Shown: in pieces, positions 55,985-64,000 of the stretch
Numbering within the stretch: position 1 is the stretch's first letter
Layout: every line of letters starts with the position of its first letter
DNA from: Hermatobates lingyangjiaoensis
Taxonomy: Eukaryota > Arthropoda > Insecta > Hemiptera > Hermatobatidae
Direction: 5' to 3'
Assembly (NCBI GenBank): GCA_026182355.1
Contig: JAPFBL010000068.1
Location: 3,117,001-3,181,000, forward strand
DNA length: 64,000 nucleotides
Position numbers and translations under genes: made by a program
Notes under the pieces: generated by a model
What the model was told of the DNA's origin: nothing
The model's input: the letters and a program-made list of their open reading frames with translations, nothing else
The model's database searches: none

Positions 55985-57090
55985 AAATAAATATATATAG
56001 AATATAATATAAATTCATAATGTTATTGTTTTCAAGTTTAATATTTTATGATAAGTTTAATATCATATTTAATAAAATTGTATTTTCCTAATTTTTTCCA
56101 GTAATTATAAAATACAGAATTTGTCTAATATAAGTTGATATTCTATGTTTTTTTCAAACATAACTGCTGTGACTTTGGTTTGGAGTTATTCCGTTTTTAT
56201 TTTTCTTAAAAAAACATGTACATGTAAGGGTTTAAAAGAGAAAAAATGAAATATGTGGACAACTAACTTTATCTCCGATGGTTCTAGACCTAAGTAGCTT
56301 AAAATCTAATACTAAACGCCCAAAATAATAATATACAATTTTATCGCTTTGTTTCTATAACCTATCAATCATTTGAAATGATACGACTAGTTCAGGAGAC
56401 AAAAATGCTAACTTTCAGAGCTAACACTTGAGAGTGGTTCTTCTCATTTAAAAATATTTCAATTTCTGTTAAGAACTGAAAAAAAAATCTAGCCAGAACT
56501 TTTCTGCATAAGTCATTTTACTGAGCCATGCTAAGGTCGTCTTGAAGCTAAGCATTTCTCAGGGGAATCACGAAAGGGTGATGAGTGAGTCAGTGAGAAC
56601 CTACGCTGCCTAACAGTGAACATAACAGGTCTAACTGTGGCAATAGGTTCTGCACATAGCTTTTTCATAGATATACAGTATATTTTTAAAGTTTCAACCC
56701 ACCAGGATTCTCAATTACTTAGTTAATTGGTTCATCTTAAAGCATTATATGTTTTAGGCTCTTCCATTCTAAGTTACACCAGCTGTGACTTGTTTAAATA
56801 TTTTCAAACTCTCTAGTAACAGCACATATTACAAAGTTGTATTATTTAGAAGGGGAGCTCGTATCAGGCCCTTTGTCGTACTTTGGTACTCTGTGTTGAT
56901 GCATTCCATTTATTAAAATTATGTTATTTACAACATCAATAGTTGTTTAATGAACTCCTTGTCAGAGTTTCAAATGTTCTGTTGTGACCAGTTACAGTTC
57001 AATGTAACAGCGTATTGTTTTAGTACATTTTAGTATGCAATATACATAAATACTTCTTAGTTGTATATACTGGGTCTTGGGACTGTAGAA

Positions 57091-57243
57091 AAACAAGTTT
57101 TATTTATAAAACAACGCGTTTCGAACAGCTAGTATCCGCCTTCTGGTGAGTATGCTGCAGTAGAAACGTGTCAAGAACTTCTAGTCTTTTTGTGAAGAAG
57201 ATCACAACGTGTTCGAAACATGTATTATTAATAAACTTGTTTC
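57091..57243. repeat. Fold-back element with inverted GTTCGAAAC motifs
   Basis: The left half AAACAAGTTTTATTTATAAA then ACGCGTTTCGAAC (57091-57125) is mirrored by GTTCGAAACATG then ATTATTAATAAACTTGTTT (57211-57242). Each half holds a hammerhead-like remnant reading outward; the right one is TGAAGAAGATCACAACGTG then TTCGAAAC, with a possible stem II but a changed first base. Confidence 0.6.
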
Positions 57244-58200
57244 TGTGAAACTTGCTGTCGGAGAATGAGTAAATACTTCATTGTAACTAACATTGTACTA
57301 TTTGCAAAACTACTGAACATACTAGGTTACCCACGTGAAACATTTTAGTATTCTGGCATAAGAAAGAGGTTCTTAGCTACATATTAAACCAGCTGAAATT
57401 CTGCCAAACTCAACATTGAAAGTGTTTGGCCAAACACGGGAAATATGGAATTGTTTTTATACTTTTTCCTTGTTCCCAGACATCATCATCTTAAAGAAGA
57501 TTTCTCCTCAGTATTGTTCAATAATTGCTTGGATTCAAATTTTAAATATAATGACCTGCTTAAATTAAATTAAATTAAATCAATATGCTGTGTTAACATT
57601 GAACACATAACATTGAGTGCAGCCGCAGAGATCGTCGTAAACCCTAGGCACTATTGGTTTTGAATTTGGTTGGTTATTACTCTTAATTTTTATAATCAAT
57701 TAGATATTACAATTTAACCAAGCCTATGTCATAATTAAAAGCTGTGAAATTAGTTACTGTTTTAAAAATTCTTTATAAAACACTAAGTGTTAGAAACAAG
57801 TAATGTTCTCAAATTATATTAGGTGTAAAATCTGAACACAGATCAGGGATAGGACTGAACATCACATCTAACTCTAGGTGTTCAAACCGGCTTTTTTTTA
57901 CAAAACATTTGTGTGTTAAGAGTTTTACTTCTTTCAATTTTCACAAAATAAATAATTATAATAATTTATAAAGCGAATAGTTTATATCTTCTAATTATAT
58001 TATTTTGCAATAGTAATAAACAAATGTAAAAGTGATTGAGCATATGTGTGATTGTCTAATTAGAAATAAATAAAGACCTAAAAGAATCATATTCTAAATA
58101 TTGTTTTTTGTTATGCTGGAGCACAGTTCTGTTAACAATTTTATTTTGTCTTACCTCCTAAGGCCCCTGAAGGTATATGTACCTTAGGCTCAGTGCATAC

Positions 58201-58236
58201 AGGTAGGTGGTAGTTACAACGTACTACCACCTACCT
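58201..58236. repeat. Perfect 14-bp inverted repeat
   Basis: AGGTAGGTGGTAGT (58201-58214) and ACTACCACCTACCT (58223-58236) around an 8-base loop. It is a strong hairpin; no oligo-T or promoter context assigns it a function. Confidence 0.9.
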
Positions 58237-59735
58237 AAATGTAATGCTATATACATTTAATGTGGTGAGTTAAAGGCAACAACATTACATTTTAATTCTC
58301 GGGGACTATAACCCCTTGACTCTGATATCCTCAAGAAGATTCTTCTCTGTCCTGACAAATGGAACTTAACGTAATTAACGTTTACCTTCTGAGAAGTTTG
58401 CTGAATATGGTTTGTGTGACACATACAGGTCAGTGGGGCATAATCTATCAAAAGTCAGACATGGTTTTGATATACCGCATATCAGACATATCACAACTAC
58501 CGACATTACCGTTTAATCATTCAAGACAAACAGTCGCTTAGCAAAGAAAGGTTTACATGCGACGGCATACTCTCAGTTAGAATTATATTGAAGTCCGATT
58601 TCCCTAGTAAGTTGCCGATTGTGATCGACCGATACCTCCAAGAGTTTCCATTTAATTCTGCTGTGTCTTCTAACAGCGTTCGGCTATCTTATTATCTTAC
58701 AGCCTTATAAGAGTTAAGCCTCATTTTAGCGAACAAAATTAATATGTACCATAAAACCTTAAGAGTCATATCTTATAGACTGCGTTTGTTCGCGACATGT
58801 TTTCACTCTGTCCTTCTTAAAGAGTGACTCATTGCATTCATTTGAGTTTTGTGTTATCTTTTGTGGAATCTTCAATTGACTATAGCTAACCATATAACAA
58901 CTGACCTTGTTTGACCTGATTCTAGTGTTTAAGTCGGTCATTAAGTATATTTCCATCATTGTCCTAGAGGTGACAACTGTTATATGACGGTTTAAAGGAT
59001 TGCATTCCACCAAGAATGGTGGACTTCCAGTTTCAGATTTACCAGGAACGGAGAAAAACAAAAGGTATCTCGGCACGAAGCCAAATAAGTCTCTACTTTG
59101 AACCCTACTTTTAACCCTATTACTAGGGTTAAAGGTCCAGTGTATCTTCGAGTTCCCTTATAATATTGCATGACTAGTGATGATGGCTTCAATTCTTATT
59201 GAAAAACTTTTTGAAGTTACTCTAAGTAAAGTATGTAGGTAATAAAAATTTAATTTCAAGGCTCCAATGGATGTTGACTTTTCAATCCAGTTTTGACGAT
59301 GCCTAGGTTTCTGTGGCAGGTCAGCACTGCCAACTTTTTCTTTGCAGAATAATCCAAGTTATCAACAAAAAAAATTTTAGAATAATCTAAATGGAATAAT
59401 ATTCATCATATTAGATACATTTGTCTTAAAAATGGAAGAGTTTTGCAAACACTCATCATCGTCTTCATTGCTTGAAGCTGCTGATGATGTTCCTTGACTG
59501 GCGTCACTTGATTGATATGCTGCAAGCGAGCCAATAACTATAACGACATTGGAAGACAAGTCATAATATTCCATCGGAAGTGTTTCGAGTGAAATTATAA
59601 ACTGCCTTAGATACGTAATATTGTAATGAATATTACGTTGCGTAATGAAAATACGTGCATATTTTATTGTTATTTATTAAGTCAATGCTATACTATTAAC
59701 CTTACTCCTAGAATGTGTAATATTTTCTTTGAATA

Positions 59736-59913
59736 TTTTAGTTATATTTCAGTTCAATGTTCATAAAGAAACACAGAGAAATTAAAAACACACACAATTT
59801 GGAAGGCAAAAAGTGTGTGTTTTTAATTTCTCTATGTTTCTTTATGAACATTGAACTGTATATATCCATTTCGGATCGTATTTTCATCGAAAAAGTGTTT
59901 TAGTTATATTTCA
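59736..59913. repeat. Fold-back (46-bp arms) between 16-bp direct repeats
   Basis: The arms 59750-59795 and 59813-59858 (CAGTTCAATGTTCATAAAGA and its complement at the outer ends) pair with one mismatch around a 17-base loop. The direct repeat TTTTAGTTATATTTCA flanks the structure at 59736-59751 and 59898-59913. The repeat length is like a LINE-mediated target duplication; the palindrome itself is of unknown class. Confidence 0.85.
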
Positions 59914-60412
59914 TATGTTCCATGTAGAGTTGTACGTAAGTTATACGTAGTCTGATATGTGCTGTTAGAAATAACTCATTCATAACAAGGTACTGCTGTG
60001 AGGAAAAAACAGACTGAAAGCTTATGACCGCTGTCCTATATGCTTGTCTGACATCTACTTGCCCAGAAGTAAAACTAGATCAGAACTGAAACCAGAACGA
60101 ACTTATACGGAATGGCATTGATTCTGATAAAGATTGTATTCAATTCAATATAATGATAGATTTTACATTATAACTAAAAATATCTAAAGAGACGTCTAAA
60201 ATAATCTATAATCTAAATGGGTCAGAAATAATCTAAATCTAGACTAAAATAATCTAAGTTGGTAGCTCGGCGGTAGGTAGGCAGGTGGTATCTAATGCAA
60301 CAAAGTTCTGGAGTGTGTCGTTTGTTATCTATAAATCTGTATAGTTATTAATTAACTATTTCATTTATAGTATCGTAACTATAAATAGTTACTCATTGAG
60401 AGCTCTATATAG

Positions 60413-60455
60413 ATGTCTTTTCAGATTATGTCTACATCTAAATCTGAAAAGACAT
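60413..60455. repeat. 15-bp inverted repeat
   Basis: ATGTCTTTTCAGATT (60413-60427) and AATCTGAAAAGACAT (60441-60455), perfect, with a 13-base loop. Function unknown. Confidence 0.9.
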
Positions 60456-61126
60456 AAAGAACTGATAGCAAAACATTGTGATTAGAATACTTTAAAGCAA
60501 ATGACTTTCGAGAACTTTGAATTTTGACATTTAGCTCCCGTTATACAGGTATTCTTCAGAACGGTGTTATATTAATTTTTGTTCAGTTAATGTTTCATTC
60601 GTTTACACTTATTCTATTACTTTAATTAAGAACTGTAAGTTATTTATTAGTAATTGTAAATTATTTCCAAATTCATGCATATGATCATAAACTCATTGTT
60701 AACATTTAATAAGCTTATATGCATTATATTTGCTTGATTGGATAGTTCAATTCAAACAATCCGATTGACTTGAAATTTAACGCAGATACCAATACAAACA
60801 ATAAGCCGATCTTATTACTCAATGCTTTATAAAGAAAACCGAATTCTATTTTAGATACAGTCATGATTTACTGTTTTATACGTGTTGAAGGTGACTGCTG
60901 CAGCAAGGATAATAGCCCGATAAGAGAATTCTTCCCAGACGTTTACTGGCATTATCAGTTTAATTAACTGAGTTAATCGCTGCTATTAGTCTTTGTTTAA
61001 GGTAATCGTTGCTATGGTTAGCGAAGAAACATAACTAACATTTCTTTAATGATATCACTCATGCTGTATTTAATATATGATTCGGTATATGTTTTATTAC
61101 CATATGTGCTATCATTGGGATCAGTG

Positions 61127-61724
61127 TAGTGACGTAGCAACTATTTTTGCCGCCTGGTGTGCTCATAAGATTTGCCTCCTCCTTTGTTGATAATCCTTTA
61201 ACATTCAAAATCTCAGAAAGTCCTCAAAATTTATATTTTCATAGAATTACAATCAAGGATCTAATTTTAGACTGCTGATATTAGTCACAGACTTTCATCT
61301 TATTACAGTACTCTTAAAATATACGGTCGTCATCAAAGAAAACCAAAGTTTTTTCAAAACAAAAACGTAATTCAAATCATAAAAAAAATTGTTAAATTAA
61401 ATTAAACGTCAACGCAAAAACAATATTAACAACAATATTAAAATTTCAAACCCTTTAAAAACTATTTTTGGAAAATTGAAAATAAATGTATTTTCAATTT
61501 GCAAATATTACAGTTGGAAAATCCGTTTAAAAACAATATTACACATATAAAACATAAATACAATTTCGACCTTATAAACTCATTTTGGTATAAAATTTCA
61601 GATATCTTGTTAGTTTTTTTATTATTTTAATATTTTTCTATTTATTATATTTGCCCCCTTAATATTCCGACCCTGGCATGTGCCGCCCGGAGCAGACCCC
61701 CCCCCCCCCCTTGCTACGTCACTC
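61127..61724. mobile_element. hAT-type MITE, copy 2 (598 bp), perfect target duplication
   Basis: The terminal inverted repeat is AGTGACGTAGCAA (left, 61128) with TTGCTACGTCACT (right, to 61723), and a perfect 8-bp target duplication GATCAGTG lies at 61119-61126 and 61725-61732. It is homologous throughout to the copy at 10068-10647. A poly-C run (61697-61710) lies just inside the right end. It has no transposase. Confidence 0.92.
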
Positions 61725-61732
61725 GATCAGTG

Positions 61733-64000
61733 CACCGTCTTGGTTTTCATCGATACAATTGGGAATGTGCTAAGAACAATCCTGGAAATCCATCAATTAT
61801 ATCAAGATTCTTTTCTACTTACTTTTAGATTAGGAATAATAGGTTACATTATTAAAAAAAAAATTCATATACTAAATTATTATTATATTATATATATATA
61901 TAAATTATATATTCATCCTAATTCATTTTTATACAATTTTTTGAAGTGTCCTAAAAGTAGATTGAGTTGTGAGTTGAGTATTAAAAACATTAGTTTTTAT
62001 GATACTGGGTTGCTGTGTGATAAGAAAGTCTTATCTCTAGGAGATAGTTTCCAGCGCTGGCAACAGATAGAGACAGTCTCGGTTTAAGAAGAAGCGTTTG
62101 TGACAGGCCGTCAATCATAGCTTCAGTGACATAGAGAGCGCTTGCGATTAGGGAGACAGAAAGCGGTAGGAGCTACACAACAAGGTAGCTGGGGAAGCCA
62201 GGTGGTGTAGCTCCTGCGCATGTGTGAACTCCTTGTGGCCAAGGGTGGATATTTGGCCTGGTCACGGCCACACCAGGGCCAGGAGAGGGCGCGGCGCGCG
62301 CGCACCTCTGTCCACGACACCCCAGCCTCCTGGCCCATATTGCTCTCTTCCCACTTGATCCGCACACCTCACTCCTTGACTCCCAAAACGACTCTGTTTG
62401 TCATTAGCTGCTACACGCACACACTGAAACGTTTTATTCAAAACATGAAATAAATATTCTAACCATGTTAAAACCGCTTCACAAAACCCATTCTCTTTTA
62501 TAGATGAAACATAATTTACTGTTACCATTCCAATACAACATTATTATACACATTTTTTGGATTCTCTTGTAGAGTACTTTTAATCACCACAACAGTTTCA
62601 ATTGCCACGCAACACATATACAAATTAAAAAACGGGTTTAAGTTAACTTTGTTATTGCATTCAAAAATAAGTGGAAGAAGGCTAAAGCTGTCATAAAAAT
62701 GTATTTCAGAACGCCTGAAGGGACCGTTTCTTTAGCCATTTTATTTAATTTCTGGTTGATTTAGTCTATTTAACACAATCTCTGACTTGTTTAACATATC
62801 CTTACTTTTATGGTGTAAATTGATATTTATCGAAAAAATGAAAATTTATTTTTTTTAAGGATCATTTGAATTAATATATTTGATTCCCATCATTGTCTAA
62901 ACCACTTTACATGTGAAATTACAGAGTGAAATTTTCTCTAATTTCACAAGTATCTATGTAATGCACAGATGGAACTCATCGAACTGACGGAATTCACTTC
63001 TATATTTCGATACTCATCATTGTCAAGAGTAGAAGTGGCTCACTTGAAAACCAGAACGTGACAGAGAGTGAAAACCAGAACGTATGATAGATTAATTAGT
63101 GCTGCTGCGAAGCCAGGAGGGAAAAAAGTTAATAATACTTGTAATTAATAATAAAAAATGAAAAATATGTAAATAAATGAAAATTAATAAATGAATTATA
63201 AGCAGTAATCATTGAAAGTCACTCATTAGTAGCACTTCAACATTTTCTGAGTATATAAACAAATGTAACAAGTAGGGATTATTCTAAGCTTAGATTCGTG
63301 ATATTAAATCTAAACTGTCTCATTCAACGCTGAAAACGTACTCTTTTCTAAACTCCTAATTTAGGAAGGTGCCACATGAATAATTAAGCATTACAGGATT
63401 AGAGAAAAAAGAACATGTTCAAAATTTATAAAATGTGCAATAATTTGAAGGAATTTTGCAAAAAAAATCTCAAGTTCATCTGTCTATAAAGAGTTAATGT
63501 TGTGCTAAATTCCATTATTAACTGTCAAATGATTGACCAGTACTGTATAAATAAAAAGACAGAAGATAATGAATTAGTCTTCCCATGGCGTCAAACCATT
63601 GAGATCATGGACACTATACGGCTATTTTTTGGTGTAATAGTAATTTGATTGATGGAACGCCGTGACCTGCAGCATCTCTGAGAACTTTTAAATAGAAAAT
63701 CCTTCAAAAAATCGAATTATTTTGTTTCACGTTCTGTATACTCTTCCTATAGTAAAGTAAATATTGGTGTTTCAATTTATTTTGTAATTTATTTCCAATG
63801 TTACTCTCTTTTCTCTGTAAATGTATTAAACACTTTATTGTTCATTGCATGGATCATATAATCAGTATTTTTCTTCGTGATTAAAAAATGTGTTTAAGAA
63901 TTTTTAATACTTTTGTTTAAACTGTATATATTAACTAAAGCAGGTTGCTTTTCCTAGCCTATCTGCATGTAGGAGTGGAGTACTGTCGTGGAGTACAACG
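61733..64000. other. Intergenic; GC-rich island at 62100-62400, no gene recognised
   Basis: Bases 62100-62400 are far more GC- and CpG-rich than anything else here (GCGCGGCGCGCGCGCACC near 62288) and contain an 11-bp inverted repeat AGGAGCTACAC (62168-62178) / GTGTAGCTCCT (62205-62215). This could be a promoter or untranslated first exon of a neighbouring gene, or a GC-rich transposon. Frames in it lack family signal. The rest, to the right edge, is AT-rich and featureless. Confidence 0.45.

Larger units (their letters stand above)
55370..61126. other. Intergenic region with fold-back elements, no gene recognised
   Basis: AT-rich with a (TA)n tract at 55963-55982. Palindromic elements are listed separately. 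Open frames on the minus strand at 58759-59192 and 59377-59574 (the latter Ser/Asp/Glu-rich) have no recognisable family, splice context or promoter, and I do not call them genes. Confidence 0.5.

Noticed and set aside
58759..59192. Two overlapping minus-strand frames of 66 and 105 codons
   Set aside because: No recognisable family, no splice or promoter context; AT-rich chance frames or an unidentified transposon scrap.
59377..59574. Minus-strand 65-codon frame, Ser/Asp/Glu-rich
   Set aside because: Not similar to any family I know; no promoter, splice or neighbouring exon evidence.
62123..62528. Overlapping open frames on both strands in the GC-rich island
   Set aside because: They result from few stop codons in GC-rich DNA; none has a recognisable domain.

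Overview
The window looks like AT-rich insect nuclear DNA. It has long introns with GT-AG junctions, Jockey, Ty3/gypsy, Helitron and hAT relics, and insect-type proteins. A hemimetabolous or hemipteran insect is plausible but not provable from the sequence. I saw no tRNA or rRNA gene, operon or CRISPR array.

Layout. (1) Bases 1-2470, minus strand: 5' part of a Jockey-type LINE with an uninterrupted endonuclease/reverse-transcriptase frame that runs off the left edge. Its ORF1 is cut by a (TA)n tract and a 232-bp near-perfect palindrome. (2) Bases 4205-40988, plus strand: the C-terminal about 820 codons of furry (fry), a very large scaffold for NDR/Tricornered kinases, in 16 recognisable exons whose phases all agree; the 5' end lies left of the window. 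Its introns hold two copies of a hAT-type MITE family member or relatives, a Helitron Rep relic, a Ty3/gypsy integrase relic, a hAT transposase relic, fold-back elements and hammerhead-ribozyme-like motifs of the Penelope type. (3) Bases 49046-44216, minus strand: a seven-exon secreted chymotrypsin-fold protein that has lost all three catalytic residues but kept its disulfides. It is convergent with fry. (4) Bases 49497-54531: about 5 kb of tandem satellite with a unit of about 322 bp and signs of a trimeric higher-order repeat, interrupted by a 337-bp solo LTR. (5) Bases 54880-55369: Helitron helicase C-terminus and a canonical CTAG-T 3' end, abutting the satellite. (6) Bases 55370-64000: intergenic DNA with several fold-back elements, the second hAT MITE copy with a perfect 8-bp target duplication, and a GC-rich island at 62100-62400.

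Two host genes are therefore supported. Fry acts inside the cell in polarised growth (bristles, wing hairs, dendrites in flies); the protease homologue is secreted. Nothing suggests that they work together.

Three single-base frame breaks (two in fry, one in the protease homologue) lie in short homopolymers, and outside them the splice phases are perfect. The likeliest reading is uncorrected indels in the assembly rather than three dead exons.
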